In this document: piece by piece, positions 44,867 through 54,398 of the stretch
Position numbering within the stretch: the first letter of the stretch is position 1
Layout of the letters: every line of letters starts with the position of its first letter
Assembly: GCF_902460845.1 (NCBI RefSeq)
Contig: NZ_CABPVS010000004.1
Coordinates: 110,193 to 174,192 of the forward strand
DNA from: Campylobacter concisus
GTDB taxonomy: Bacteria > Campylobacterota > Campylobacteria > Campylobacterales > Campylobacteraceae
Length of the DNA: 64,000 nucleotides
Reading direction: 5' to 3'
Program-made: the position numbers and the translations under genes
The notes under the pieces: generated by a model
What the model saw: only the letters and a program-made list of their open reading frames with translations
What the model was told of the DNA's origin: nothing
Database searches by the model: none

Positions 44867-45151
44867 TTATTGAATAACTGGAATAGAGCCATTACGTGCA
44901 TCAGCACCGATCTGATCGCGCGAAGGTTGTCCTGCTACAACAGCGTCCCATACGATACAACCGTCAGTTGGACAGGCAGATGCACAGGCTGGCTCATCGT
45001 TATAGCCTACGCACTCAACGCATTTATTTGAATAAACATAATATGTATCTGCTCCAGTTGGGTTGTCGCTATCATCAACGATAGCTGAAACCGGGCATTC
45101 ATCAATACATGAGCCACAGCTTATGCATATATCAGTTATTTTTACAGACAT
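44867..45151 (-). CDS. fdxA: 2[4Fe-4S] ferredoxin
   Basis: A 94-residue electron carrier. Cluster one uses CISCGSCIDECP (residues 9-20). Cluster two uses CVECVGYNDEPACASACP (residues 44-61), with the insert between the second and third Cys found in Alvin-type (Allochromatium) ferredoxins. A ~30-residue C-terminal tail follows. It has its own promoter (TATTCT, 45185-45180) and terminator, so it is a single-gene unit. In C. jejuni fdxA lies next to ndk and ahpC as I recall. Confidence 0.93.
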   Translation of the reverse strand: MSVKITDICISCGSCIDECPVSAIVDDSDNPTGADTYYVYSNKCVECVGYNDEPACASACPTDGCIVWDAVVAGQPSRDQIGADARNGSIPVIQ

Positions 45152-45325
45152 TTTTTCTCCTTAGATTAAAATTTGGCGTAGAATATCAAAAAAAGCTGAA
45201 AATGATATAAATAAGCCCTTAAATTTAACTATGATCTTGAATTTTAGAAAAACTACTTTATAAATCTTTTATCACTTTTAGACTAAATTTACAGATTAAA
45301 ATTTTAAAAAGGTTGTATAAATTTA

Positions 45326-48154
45326 ATGAACGATATTATTGAAATAACTGGTGCAAGAGAACATAACTTAAAAAATATAAATCTTAAAATTCCTAAAAAC
45401 AAATTAGTAGTTTTTACCGGTCTTAGTGGAAGCGGCAAGAGCACGCTAGCCTTTGATACGCTTTATGCCGAGGGACAAAGAAGATATATGGAGAGCCTTA
45501 GCAGCTATGCTAGGCAGTTTTTAGACCGTGTGGGTAAGCCTGATGTTGATAAGATAGAGGGTTTAACGCCTGCTATTGCGATCGATCAAAAGACGACCTC
45601 TAAAAACCCTCGCTCAACGGTTGGCACGATCACTGAAATTTATGATTACCTAAGGCTTTTATATGCAAGAGTGGGCGTGCAGCACTGCCATAAATGCGGC
45701 AAACCTATCTCAAAAATGAGTGCGAGCGACATCATAAATGAAATTTCAAAGCTCCCACTTGGCGCAAAAGTGATCATCTATGCACCGCTAGTGCGTGAAA
45801 AAAAGGGCACATGGGCAGACTTGATCGAAAATTTACGCCAAAAAGGCTTTGTAAGAGCGCAGATAGACGGCGTGGTGGTGAGGCTTGATGAAGAGATCGA
45901 GCTTGCAAAAACGAAAAAACACACGATAAAGGTCATCGTTGATAGGATCGCTATCGATGAGCAAAATCACGAACGCCTTGCAAGCGACGTTGAAAAGGCG
46001 CTAAATGAGAGTTTTGGCGAGGTCGAGATAGAGATCGCAAATGCTGACGAGCTTGGTTTAAAAGAGAGCTTTATACATTACAGCGAGCACATGGCTTGTT
46101 TTGACTGCAAAATTTCATTTACGCCACTTGAGCCGCTAAGCTTTAGCTTTAACTCACCAAAGGGCGCTTGCGAGCACTGCGACGGACTTGGTATAAGATA
46201 TAGCCTAGATATGAGCAAGATCATCGACGAGGAAAAGTCGATAGAAAATGGCGCGATCAAGCTACTTTACGGCTACAATATGAGCTATTACTATAAATTT
46301 TTACTTGCTTTTTGTGAGCAAAATGGTATCGACATCAAAAAGCCTTATTATGAGCTTAGTGAAGATGAAAAAAGGCTAGTTTTATATGGAAATGTGAAGG
46401 ATGTTGAGTTCTTTTGGAAACGAAATAAACTGCTTAGAAAATTTGACGGAGTGGTTAAAATTTCACACGGGCTTTTGAAAGACTACAAGGACTTTGACGA
46501 GTATATGAGCGAGAAAATTTGCGACGCTTGTAATGGCCACAGACTAAAGCCTCAAAGTCTAGCGGTTAAGGTCGCTGGTCTTGGGCTTGGCGAAATTTTA
46601 GATATGAGCATAGAAAACTGCACCGCTTTTTTCTCGAATGAGAAAAATTTCGCATATCTCAGCGACTATGACAAGGCGATCGCAAAGCCTATTTTAAAAG
46701 AGATCAACGAAAGGCTTTTCTTTTTGTATGACGTGGGGCTTGGCTACTTGTCACTTGGGCGTGATGCTAGGACGATCAGTGGTGGCGAGGCGCAACGTAT
46801 AAGGATCGCAAGCCAGATCGGAAGTGGGCTAAGTGGCGTCATGTACGTGCTTGATGAGCCAAGCATTGGTCTGCACGAGCGAGATACACTAAAACTTATA
46901 AAGACGCTTAGAAATTTGCAAGCCAAAGGCAACTCTGTAATCGTCGTCGAGCATGATAAAAAGACGATAGAGGAGGCTGACTATATCGTAGATATCGGCC
47001 CTGGAGCTGGTAAATTTGGTGGTAATGTGGTCTTTGCAGGCACGGCAAAAGAGCTTTTAAGCTCAGACACACAGACTGCCTTATATATAAATGGAAAGAA
47101 AAAGATCGACTATCAAAAAAACAGAAAAGCTGAAAAATGGCTCGAAATTTCAAATGTAAATATCAACAACATCTCAAATTTAACCGCGAAATTTCCGCTT
47201 AGAAACCTTGTGGGTATCACTGGCGTTTCAGGATCTGGCAAGAGCTCACTAGTGCTTCAGACCCTGCTTCCAGAGGCGCAGGAGCAGCTAAATAGAGCCA
47301 AAAAAGTAAAAAAGATAGCTGGGGTAAATTTAAGCGGACTTGAAAATTTAGACAAGGTGATCTATCTTGATCAAAGCCCAATCGGCCGCACCCCACGCTC
47401 AAATCCAGCGACATATACTGGCGTGATGGATGAGATAAGAAATTTGTTTGCGCAGACCAAAGAAGCTAAACTTAGAGGCTATAAAATAGGGCGTTTTAGC
47501 TTTAATGTCAAAGGTGGGCGCTGCGAGAAGTGCCAAGGCGAGGGTGAGATCACGATCGAGATGCACTTTTTGCCTGATATCAACGTGGTTTGTGACGTTT
47601 GTAATGGTGCTAGATATAACGCTCAAACCTTGGAAATTTTATACAAAGGCAAAAACATCGCCGAGGTGCTAAATATGAGCATAGATGAGGCGGTTGAGTT
47701 CTTTAAAGCTGTGCCAAAGATCGCTTCAAAGCTCACCACACTGCAAGACGTGGGGCTTGGCTACATCACTCTTGGACAAAATGCAGTCACACTTAGTGGC
47801 GGCGAGGCGCAGCGCGTGAAGCTAGCAAAAGAGCTTAGTAGAAGTGACACCGGAAATACGCTTTACATCCTTGATGAACCAACGACGGGGCTTCATTTTG
47901 CCGATGTTGATAGGCTTGTAAAAGTACTAAATCACCTAGTTGATCTTGGAAATTCTGTCTTTGTAATCGAGCATAACATGGATGTCATCAAAAACTGCGA
48001 CTATATCGTAGATATGGGACCAGAGGGCGGCGCAAAAGGTGGAAAAGTGATAGCGTGCGGAAATGTCAAAGAGGTAGCCAAAAACTATAAAAAAACTGGC
48101 AGCTACACGGGGGAATTTCTAGCGCAAGAGCTTGAGGAGATGAAGAAAAAATAA
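45326..48154 (+). CDS. uvrA: Excinuclease ABC subunit A
   Basis: UvrA finds bulky DNA damage and loads UvrB. The 942-residue protein is complete: Walker A GLSGSGKSTLAF near residue 35, zinc site CHKCGKPI and CEHCDGLG, signature SGGEAQRIRIASQIG with DEPSIGLHERD, second Walker A GVSGSGKSSLV, zinc finger CEKCQGEGEI ... CDVCNG, and second signature SGGEAQRVKLAKEL with DEPTTGLHFADV. It is a single gene with about 170 bases of non-coding DNA upstream. Confidence 0.98.
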   Translation: MNDIIEITGAREHNLKNINLKIPKNKLVVFTGLSGSGKSTLAFDTLYAEGQRRYMESLSSYARQFLDRVGKPDVDKIEGLTPAIAIDQKTTSKNPRSTVGTITEIYDYLRLLYARVGVQHCHKCGKPISKMSASDIINEISKLPLGAKVIIYAPLVREKKGTWADLIENLRQKGFVRAQIDGVVVRLDEEIELAKTKKHTIKVIVDRIAIDEQNHERLASDVEKALNESFGEVEIEIANADELGLKESFIHYSEHMACFDCKISFTPLEPLSFSFNSPKGACEHCDGLGIRYSLDMSKIIDEEKSIENGAIKLLYGYNMSYYYKFLLAFCEQNGIDIKKPYYELSEDEKRLVLYGNVKDVEFFWKRNKLLRKFDGVVKISHGLLKDYKDFDEYMSEKICDACNGHRLKPQSLAVKVAGLGLGEILDMSIENCTAFFSNEKNFAYLSDYDKAIAKPILKEINERLFFLYDVGLGYLSLGRDARTISGGEAQRIRIASQIGSGLSGVMYVLDEPSIGLHERDTLKLIKTLRNLQAKGNSVIVVEHDKKTIEEADYIVDIGPGAGKFGGNVVFAGTAKELLSSDTQTALYINGKKKIDYQKNRKAEKWLEISNVNINNISNLTAKFPLRNLVGITGVSGSGKSSLVLQTLLPEAQEQLNRAKKVKKIAGVNLSGLENLDKVIYLDQSPIGRTPRSNPATYTGVMDEIRNLFAQTKEAKLRGYKIGRFSFNVKGGRCEKCQGEGEITIEMHFLPDINVVCDVCNGARYNAQTLEILYKGKNIAEVLNMSIDEAVEFFKAVPKIASKLTTLQDVGLGYITLGQNAVTLSGGEAQRVKLAKELSRSDTGNTLYILDEPTTGLHFADVDRLVKVLNHLVDLGNSVFVIEHNMDVIKNCDYIVDMGPEGGAKGGKVIACGNVKEVAKNYKKTGSYTGEFLAQELEEMKKK

Positions 48155-48163
48155 AAAATTTGT

Positions 48164-48199
48164 CTCAACCGTTTCTTTATACAATTTAAAACGGTTGAG
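48164..48199 (-). terminator. Terminator between uvrA and the O-antigen ligase gene
   Basis: CTCAACCGTTT (48164-48174) and AAACGGTTGAG (48189-48199) form a perfect 11-bp stem with a 14-base loop. On the minus strand it is followed by CAAATTTTTTATTTTTT, a good T-run, so it ends the gene that stops at 48213. It may also help stop uvrA transcripts. Confidence 0.78.
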
Positions 48200-48212
48200 G
48201 CGTATTGGAGCA

Positions 48213-49385
48213 TTAGCTAATTTTTAAGGTCGATTTTTCATCTATCGCACTTAAAGCTAGAGCCCAAAATAGTAGCATTAAAAGTGCATTTTCATGGTGA
48301 AATGTTGTATTTGCAAGCGAGATTATATTATTAGCCATAAGCATTAAAAGTGCAAGAAAAACTATGCTATTTTGTCTAAAATTTTTAACGAATTTTATAA
48401 AGAGTGATAGTTGAAATACCAAATATGCAAGCAAGGCAACGATGCCCTTTTCTGTTAAAAATGTTAAAAATGTATTGTGTGCGTGACTAACATGAACTTC
48501 AACATTACCTGGAAAATATTTTGTTATATCAATGATCTTAAACTCACCAGAACCTATCCCAAATAAAGGGTGTTCTAACCACGTATAAAATGCGCTAGCA
48601 AAGATCGGATATCTAGTCTCTGATCCAGTAACCCCCTTTGTTAGTTGACTATATAACCTTTCATCTTGAGTAATATTTGTTGATATGTATATATAAGAAA
48701 TGGCTATTACACCAAATAAAATTATCAAGCTTAATAAAAATTTTATTTTTATCTGTTTATTTAAAATTTCAAAAAGCAAGTAAGTAAAAATAATGATTGG
48801 TAAAAGATACATTGTAGCTCTAGAGCCAGCTATCATTATACCAAGGACGCAAATTCCGGCGACACTTATGCCTATGTACTTTTCAAAAATTTCTTTGCTA
48901 TTTATCAAAACTAATGCTACACAAAAAACTAGTAGCATAAAAATAGCGCTATGATTTACGTGTCCTATTGATTTAAGCTCAAAAAGTACTAAAGGATCAT
49001 TTGAAGTGAATTTTTCTATACAAGCTGGAATGAATGCAGTGATAAAACCAGCAAATAAGGCAAAAAATAAAAATTTAAAATTTATTTTTTCTACGCCGAC
49101 ACTTCTGGCCACAAAGAAAAATAGCATACATCTTAGTGGATCAAGCACTCTTGATACAGAAACTCCATTTACCAAGCAGCTTACAAAAGTAGCCAAAACA
49201 AAGATAAAAAGCGAGATATTTATGAGATCAAATTTAAATTGCCTTTTTTCTTTGACACAAATATAAATTCCAGCCAAGACGAAAAGTGTAAGTGAAATTT
49301 GCTTTAAGCCCTCAGTTACTGGTAGTGTAAATAAGACAATAACTAAAAAAAGATTGTAGAGCTTAGACACGATGTCGTTTTTCAT
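48213..49385 (-). CDS. waaL: O-antigen ligase / Wzy_C family membrane protein
   Basis: A 390-residue polytopic protein with about ten membrane helices and the Wzy_C domain. WaaL attaches polymerised O-chain to lipid A-core on the periplasmic face; the same fold occurs in O-antigen polymerases. The key loop is YPIFASAFYTWLEHPLFGIGSGEF followed by VSHAHNTFLTFLTEKGIVALLAYLV, with the His-Asn pair typical of the family. It is the left end of the lipopolysaccharide locus and is read alone on the minus strand, divergent from the next gene. Confidence 0.82.
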   Translation of the reverse strand: MKNDIVSKLYNLFLVIVLFTLPVTEGLKQISLTLFVLAGIYICVKEKRQFKFDLINISLFIFVLATFVSCLVNGVSVSRVLDPLRCMLFFFVARSVGVEKINFKFLFFALFAGFITAFIPACIEKFTSNDPLVLFELKSIGHVNHSAIFMLLVFCVALVLINSKEIFEKYIGISVAGICVLGIMIAGSRATMYLLPIIIFTYLLFEILNKQIKIKFLLSLIILFGVIAISYIYISTNITQDERLYSQLTKGVTGSETRYPIFASAFYTWLEHPLFGIGSGEFKIIDITKYFPGNVEVHVSHAHNTFLTFLTEKGIVALLAYLVFQLSLFIKFVKNFRQNSIVFLALLMLMANNIISLANTTFHHENALLMLLFWALALSAIDEKSTLKIS

Positions 49386-49471
49386 GCAGATCCTTTAAAT
49401 TTTAAGTGGGCATTTTATCATTGCTGAACTAAAAATAATATACAATTAAACAAAAATTAAAAGGAAGTATC

Positions 49472-50500
49472 GTGCCTAATGTGAAAATAAGCTTTGTAGT
49501 GCCTGTTTTTAACAAAAAAGAGCACATTAGGGATTGTTTAAATTCGCTTATATCTCAAGACATGGATGATATTGAGATTATAGTTATTAATGATGGAAGT
49601 ACTGACAATACGCTAGAGATATTAGAAGAATATAAAGATAAAATAATATTAAAAACAAAGAGCAATGCCGGTGTTAGTGCTGCTAGAAATGACGGTATAT
49701 TACTAGCTAGTGGGAAATATACTATCTGCGTAGATGCTGATGACTATGTGGAAAAAGATTATGCTTCAAGTGTTTATGATATCGCAGAAAAATTTGATGC
49801 CGACATAGTGATAACAGATATGTGTAAGGTCTATGGTCATAAAAAGCTCCTTTTGAAGGATTTTGAGACAAAAGAGGATGGCGTAATCGATAAAAACGAG
49901 TATCTAAAAAGGCTTTTAGCCTCAAGGCACAACAAAGTCTTGCATAATGCGGCAAATAAGGCGATTAGGACTAAAATTTTAAAAGAAAATTTATTTCCAG
50001 TTGGGATCACGCAAGCTGAAGATTTTCATACTGTAGTGAGAAATGTTATCGCTTCAAAAACTCTTGTAAAGCTAAATAAGGCTTTTTATTGCTATAAGAT
50101 TGGAGACAACAACACTGCTGGTTTTGAAAAACTAAAAGCCGTAATGGATCATAAATTTGTTTATGATGACATAATCTCAATTTTAAAAAACAAAAATTTA
50201 GCTCTTGAAATGGTGCCAGATCTAGAGCTTAGAAAGATAAAAAGCGTCTATATGCCAGCCATTTCGGCGAGACCAAATCTAAAAAATAGTAGCTATGTAA
50301 AGGCACTTGATCTTTTTTATGCAGATATTGATAGCATCATAAACTCAGCTGGTTTTTCAAAGCTTAGATTAAAACAAAGAATTTTGCTTAAAGTGCTAAA
50401 AAATATAAAATCGTACGAAAATGTATCAAAAATTTTAAAAATCTTTAATACAATAAATGGCTTTTTGTCAAATAGAAAAATGAAAGAATTTAAAGAGTAG
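49472..50500 (+). CDS. Family 2 glycosyltransferase
   Basis: A 342-residue inverting GT-A transferase. The N-terminal nucleotide-sugar domain is clear: KISFVVPVFNKKEHIRDCLNSL, IVINDGSTDNTLEIL, SNAGVSAARNDGILLASGKY and the DxD site CVDADDYVEKD. The acceptor-specific part (after residue ~150) is unlike any I know. GTG 49472 follows AAGGAAG. It heads a plus-strand trio (two transferases and a deacetylase) placed between waaL and the minus-strand core operon, so it probably adds an outer-core or O-chain sugar. Confidence 0.88.
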   Translation: MPNVKISFVVPVFNKKEHIRDCLNSLISQDMDDIEIIVINDGSTDNTLEILEEYKDKIILKTKSNAGVSAARNDGILLASGKYTICVDADDYVEKDYASSVYDIAEKFDADIVITDMCKVYGHKKLLLKDFETKEDGVIDKNEYLKRLLASRHNKVLHNAANKAIRTKILKENLFPVGITQAEDFHTVVRNVIASKTLVKLNKAFYCYKIGDNNTAGFEKLKAVMDHKFVYDDIISILKNKNLALEMVPDLELRKIKSVYMPAISARPNLKNSSYVKALDLFYADIDSIINSAGFSKLRLKQRILLKVLKNIKSYENVSKILKIFNTINGFLSNRKMKEFKE

Positions 50501-50503
50501 AAA

Positions 50504-51553
50504 ATGATAAATATACTTGAGCTTGAAAGCTCTCTTGGATTTGGTGGGCAAGAACACCGCACACAGCGTGTGATAAATGGGCTAGATAAGAGTAAATTTA
50601 AGGTTTTTTATGGGCTAAATCCTGGCTCAAAAAGCTTTGAGAAGCAAATAGAGTGCGAATTTGTTGAGTTTAGTCTCAAAAAGTCTTTTAATATCTTTGA
50701 AATTTTAAAAATTTGCAAATTTGTAAAACAAAATAATATAAAAATCATCTCAACGCACTCAGGCAAAGATGGTACCATTGGAGCGATTGTGGGTAAAATT
50801 TGCGGCGTTAGCGTGGTTCGCACTAGGCATTTGCAGCTGCCTATAAGCTCTCCCATACCTTACAACCTAAGCACAAAGGTAGTTGGCGTTTGTGACTCAG
50901 TTTGCGCTGATCTTATCAAAAGAGGTGTTAAAAAAGAGAAGGTTCTAAAAATCTACACTGGCATCGATACGCAAAAATATACGCCAGAATTTAAGATAGA
51001 TATGAAAAAAGAATTTGGTCTAAGTGACGATGTAGTAGGCATTTGTATTGTGGCAGTGTTAAGAGCTGCTAAAAATCATAAGCTCTTAATCGATGCATTT
51101 AGCGAGTTAAATTTAGAAAAATCAGCCATTTTTATCGTAGGTGATGGCCCGCAAAATAAAAATCTAAAAGAGTATATAAAAGACAAAAAAAATATCTTTA
51201 TGCTTGGCAACAGAACAGATGTGAGCGATTTTTTGGGCTCACTTGATATCTGTGTGTTACCTTCAGAGATGGAGGCTATCGGTGGAGCGCTGCTTGAGGC
51301 ATCTTCGTGCAAGCTAGCTACTATTGGAAGCGATGTGGGCGGACTTGGCGAGGCGGTAAGTAATGGCAAAAGCGGATTTTTATTTGAAAATGGCAACAAA
51401 GAGGAGCTAAAGAAGGTGCTCGAAAGGCTCATTTTGGATGAAAATTTAAGAAAACAGATGGGTGAGTTTGGCAGAGAGTATGTAAAAGAGATATTTAGTA
51501 TCGAAAAAATGATAGAAAATACTCAAAATTTATATATGGAACTTGCAAAATGA
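50504..51553 (+). CDS. Family 4 glycosyltransferase
   Basis: A 349-residue retaining GT-B transferase. N-terminal SLGFGGQEHRTQRVINGL binds the acceptor side; the C-terminal domain has KIYTGIDTQKYTP, IVAVLRAAKNHKLLIDAF, IVGDGPQNKNLKEYI, LGNRTDVSDFLGSLDICVLPSEMEAIGGALLEASSCKLATIGSDVGGLGEAV. The SEMEAIGGALLEA stretch is the E-x7-E motif. It lies three bases after the family 2 transferase and overlaps the deacetylase by four. A second family 4 transferase, at 54395-55468, has a similar place next to a second deacetylase. Confidence 0.9.
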   Translation: MINILELESSLGFGGQEHRTQRVINGLDKSKFKVFYGLNPGSKSFEKQIECEFVEFSLKKSFNIFEILKICKFVKQNNIKIISTHSGKDGTIGAIVGKICGVSVVRTRHLQLPISSPIPYNLSTKVVGVCDSVCADLIKRGVKKEKVLKIYTGIDTQKYTPEFKIDMKKEFGLSDDVVGICIVAVLRAAKNHKLLIDAFSELNLEKSAIFIVGDGPQNKNLKEYIKDKKNIFMLGNRTDVSDFLGSLDICVLPSEMEAIGGALLEASSCKLATIGSDVGGLGEAVSNGKSGFLFENGNKEELKKVLERLILDENLRKQMGEFGREYVKEIFSIEKMIENTQNLYMELAK

Positions 51554-52308
51554 GCGTAACAGTTTTAATGTATCATCATGTGCTTGAAAAGAGTGGGTTT
51601 ATTGCAAGTAGCGTAGATGAGTTTAGAGATCAGATGAAATTTTTAGCTCAAAATGGCTACAAATCGCTAAGTTCGGCCGAGTTTGTGGCATATAAAAAAG
51701 GTGAGCTTAGTGTGCCAAAAAAGAGTGTCTTTATCACATTTGATGATGGCTGGAAGGATAATTTTGTCTACGCATATCCTATTATCAAGGAATTTAATCT
51801 TAAAGCGACTATTTTTCTAGTTGCTGGCTGGATAGAGCAGGCGAGTAGAAAAAGTGGCGAGTTTATAGAGTTAGATCATAACGAATACAAAAATGCTGCA
51901 CCAACTAGACCTGAAGATGTATTTTTAAACTACGAGGAAATAGCAAAGATGAAAGAGTGCTTTGACTTTCACTCGCATACTTATACGCATTTTGATGATT
52001 ATTTTGGTATTTGTGAAATGAAAGAAAATTTTACAAAATGCAAAGAATTTATATATAAAAATTTTGGCTTTGATGACAAGCTACTTTGCTGGCCAAGAGG
52101 TAAATTTAATGATGAGCTAAAAAATGTGGCAAAAAGCGCTGGCTATGAGGTATTTTTCACAACAAAGCGTGGGATAAATAAACCCGATGGTGTGCTTGAT
52201 GATATAAGGCGAATAGCGGTAAAAAAAGATGCAAATTGGCTAAAAAAGACACTATTTATCTATCAAAATGACTTTTTAGGCTCACTATATTCAACACTAA
52301 AATCTTAG
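51550..52308 (+). CDS. Polysaccharide deacetylase family protein (first copy)
   Basis: A 252-residue NodB-type carbohydrate esterase family 4 protein without signal peptide. Visible are TVLMYHHVLE at the start, motif 1 VFITFDDGWKDNF with the catalytic and metal Asp, motif 2 FDFHSHTYTH with two metal His, and LLCWPRGKFND (motif 3). It ends KKTLFIYQNDFLGSLYSTL. It would remove acetyl groups from an amino sugar, in the cytoplasm and so probably on a lipid-linked or core sugar. It is a paralogue of the deacetylase at 53601-54398. Confidence 0.88.
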   Translation: MSVTVLMYHHVLEKSGFIASSVDEFRDQMKFLAQNGYKSLSSAEFVAYKKGELSVPKKSVFITFDDGWKDNFVYAYPIIKEFNLKATIFLVAGWIEQASRKSGEFIELDHNEYKNAAPTRPEDVFLNYEEIAKMKECFDFHSHTYTHFDDYFGICEMKENFTKCKEFIYKNFGFDDKLLCWPRGKFNDELKNVAKSAGYEVFFTTKRGINKPDGVLDDIRRIAVKKDANWLKKTLFIYQNDFLGSLYSTLKS

Positions 52309-52316
52309 GAGAAATT

Positions 52317-53102
52317 TTACTTTGTAAAAATTCTCTCATTTTTAGCTATATGTTTTTCATAAAATCTTGAAATTTTGTATGAGAAATTTTTATTAGATTT
52401 TTTAAAAAGAGAATTTATCTTCTCTTTTTGCTTTCTTTGGTTTTCTAAGCTAGAGCTATTTAGTTCCTCTGGATGAGAAAAGATGTTGCTAAAGTACATT
52501 TTTATATCAGTGTTTTTTAGGATCGCCTCCCATTTATCGGCCCCGTAAAGACCATCTTTGTAAAAATCAAGCAGAGCTTTTGCACTCTTTCTTGTTAGAA
52601 TGTAAGCAGCCGTTCTATATATACTAGCATATGAGTATGGTGAGATAAAATATAAATTTTTTTTTATTTTTTTGCCAAAAGCACGAAATCTACTATTTAA
52701 TCCATCTTGCACACCGCATATCAAAATGCTATCACTACTTATATCTTTGCATAGCAAAAAGGCCTCATCTATTAATTCGTCATTTCCAATAACATCATCC
52801 TCTAATATTAAAGTAAATTCCGCGTTGCCTTGTAAAAAATCCTCATAAGCTTTTATGTGTGACATTGTGCATGCTAGCTCACCTGGTGTCGCAATTAATG
52901 GCGGTATCTTAAATTTATAATCTTCATTGCAAGATTTTAATAAGCAATCTATCATGGCACTGTAATACTCATTGACACTAAAATTTTTAGCATCAACCGC
53001 ATCTATTATTTTAAATTCATCATATCTTTTAAATTGTCTTTGTAAATTTTGCCTTCGCTCTTCATCTCTTTTTAATGATATTACATAGAGGGGATTATTC
53101 AT
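52317..53102 (-). CDS. Family 25 glycosyltransferase (LPS type)
   Basis: A 261-residue transferase of family 25, which adds galactose or a related sugar to lipopolysaccharide. The signature runs NPLYVISLKRDEERRQNLQRQFKRY, then GELACTMSHIKAYEDFL, then FTLILEDDVIGND with the E-D-D metal site, and YRTAAYILTRKSAKALLDFY. ATG 53102 follows GGAGC; an earlier TTG at 53114 is less likely. It is the last gene of the minus-strand operon and overlaps the kinase-like gene by eight bases. The convergent deacetylase ends nine bases away. Confidence 0.88.
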   Translation of the reverse strand: MNNPLYVISLKRDEERRQNLQRQFKRYDEFKIIDAVDAKNFSVNEYYSAMIDCLLKSCNEDYKFKIPPLIATPGELACTMSHIKAYEDFLQGNAEFTLILEDDVIGNDELIDEAFLLCKDISSDSILICGVQDGLNSRFRAFGKKIKKNLYFISPYSYASIYRTAAYILTRKSAKALLDFYKDGLYGADKWEAILKNTDIKMYFSNIFSHPEELNSSSLENQRKQKEKINSLFKKSNKNFSYKISRFYEKHIAKNERIFTK

Positions 53103-53601
53103 TTTTTGCTCCAACTTTTAAGTCAAATTCTAACTTGACTTTATATGCAAGGCCTGCTAGATCAAGCTCTTTTTTGTTTATATGCTTTTGGGTGTTGATT
53201 AAATCGTCACTAGAATTTCTTTTATAAATTCCAGCGATTCGAGCTTTTTCATCAGCATTTAAAACACAAAGAATGTCGCATTTGCTTATACGTAAAAGTG
53301 GATTTGCGCTTACGTATATTACGACTTTTACAAACGGAATGATAAATTTAAAAAATGGTTTTAGCTCATCTTGATGATCGCTTTTGATTTTTATCTTTGG
53401 ACGAGCTATAAATAAATTTAGACTCATTACATCATCGTCGATTACAGCGATTTGATAAGGTTTAAAGTTTTTAAATCCATTTTTCCTAATTTGTTTTGCA
53501 AGTGTACTTTTGCCACTACCATGAAGCCCAGTAAGAGCGATTAAGACTTGTTTTTTATCTTTTAAAATTTCTTTACAAGCCTCGTTTAATGCTTCAAGCA
53601 T
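53095..53601 (-). CDS. P-loop kinase-like protein in the LPS operon
   Basis: A 168-residue soluble protein with Walker A GLHGSGKSTLAKQI (residues 24-37). No clear Walker B follows; VIDDDVMSLN is the best candidate. The C-terminal half contains KVVIYVSANPLLRISKCDILCVLNADEKARIAGIYKRN, where KARIAGIYKR resembles the lid of small-molecule kinases. It could phosphorylate a sugar, nucleotide or similar small molecule used by its neighbours. It overlaps the deacetylase stop by one base. No named family is recognised. Confidence 0.72.
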   Translation of the reverse strand: MLEALNEACKEILKDKKQVLIALTGLHGSGKSTLAKQIRKNGFKNFKPYQIAVIDDDVMSLNLFIARPKIKIKSDHQDELKPFFKFIIPFVKVVIYVSANPLLRISKCDILCVLNADEKARIAGIYKRNSSDDLINTQKHINKKELDLAGLAYKVKLEFDLKVGAKNE

Positions 53602-54398
53602 TATTTATAGCCTCTATTTCTAAAATTTGAATATAAATTTCCTAGCACTGGCGTAGAATAGATAAAAAGCTTCTTTTTAACTCTAAAAATGTAATCACTC
53701 TCGCTCTTTGCATTGTTTGATATATCGATACGTCTTATCTTAAATTTATCATCTCCTACGCAAAATCCGCCATCTATCACGCTAAAAGCAAAGTCATAAT
53801 AATCTCTCACGACTTTTAGTGAAAGCTCATTAAAATGCCCTTTGGGAAAGCAAAACCCAAATTCTTTTTTTTTAGGAAATAGCTCTTTTATCTTAGCAAG
53901 CGAGCTAGAAAATTCCTCTCTTAATTTTACTTCATCGTTACTTTTGCAAGAAAAGTGGCTCGCTGTATGGCTATCAAACTCAAAAAGGCCACTCTCTTGC
54001 ATCTGCCTGATCTCGTCTAAATTTAAAAAATACTCACCATCTTTTTCGTAGTCTATTTCTTTATGTTTTTTAAATGCAAAGTCGTAGTTTTGCCTTTTAA
54101 AATCTTTAATCTTATCTGTTATCAAAAAGCACACAGCTGGAATATTTAGCTCTTTTAGGATAGGAAATGCAAATTTATAATTATCAAAATATCCATCATC
54201 AAAAGTTAGCAAAATGCTCTTTCTTGAGGCTTTTACTCGGCCACTAGCTATATCTTTAAACTGGCTGTAGTTTATAAATTTATAGCCCTCATCTAGCGCC
54301 ATAAGAAGTGCTTTTTTAAATAGCTCTGGTTTAATGGCAAAGTCATTTTCATTGTTATTACAGTGGTGCATCGTTAGCACGCAAACTGGGTAGTTCAT
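53601..54398 (-). CDS. Polysaccharide deacetylase family protein (second copy)
   Basis: A 265-residue NodB-type protein, no signal peptide. Motifs are VCVLTMHHCNN, ILLTFDDGYFDNYKFAFPIL (metal Asp), FEFDSHTASHF (metal His pair) and FCFPKGHFNELS. The end, KKKLFIYSTPVLGNLYSNF, matches the end of the first copy (KKTLFIYQNDFLGSLYS), a feature outside the catalytic core that marks the two as close paralogues. It overlaps the family 4 transferase gene by four bases, repeating the transferase-deacetylase pairing of the plus-strand trio. Confidence 0.88.
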   Translation of the reverse strand: MNYPVCVLTMHHCNNNENDFAIKPELFKKALLMALDEGYKFINYSQFKDIASGRVKASRKSILLTFDDGYFDNYKFAFPILKELNIPAVCFLITDKIKDFKRQNYDFAFKKHKEIDYEKDGEYFLNLDEIRQMQESGLFEFDSHTASHFSCKSNDEVKLREEFSSSLAKIKELFPKKKEFGFCFPKGHFNELSLKVVRDYYDFAFSVIDGGFCVGDDKFKIRRIDISNNAKSESDYIFRVKKKLFIYSTPVLGNLYSNFRNRGYK

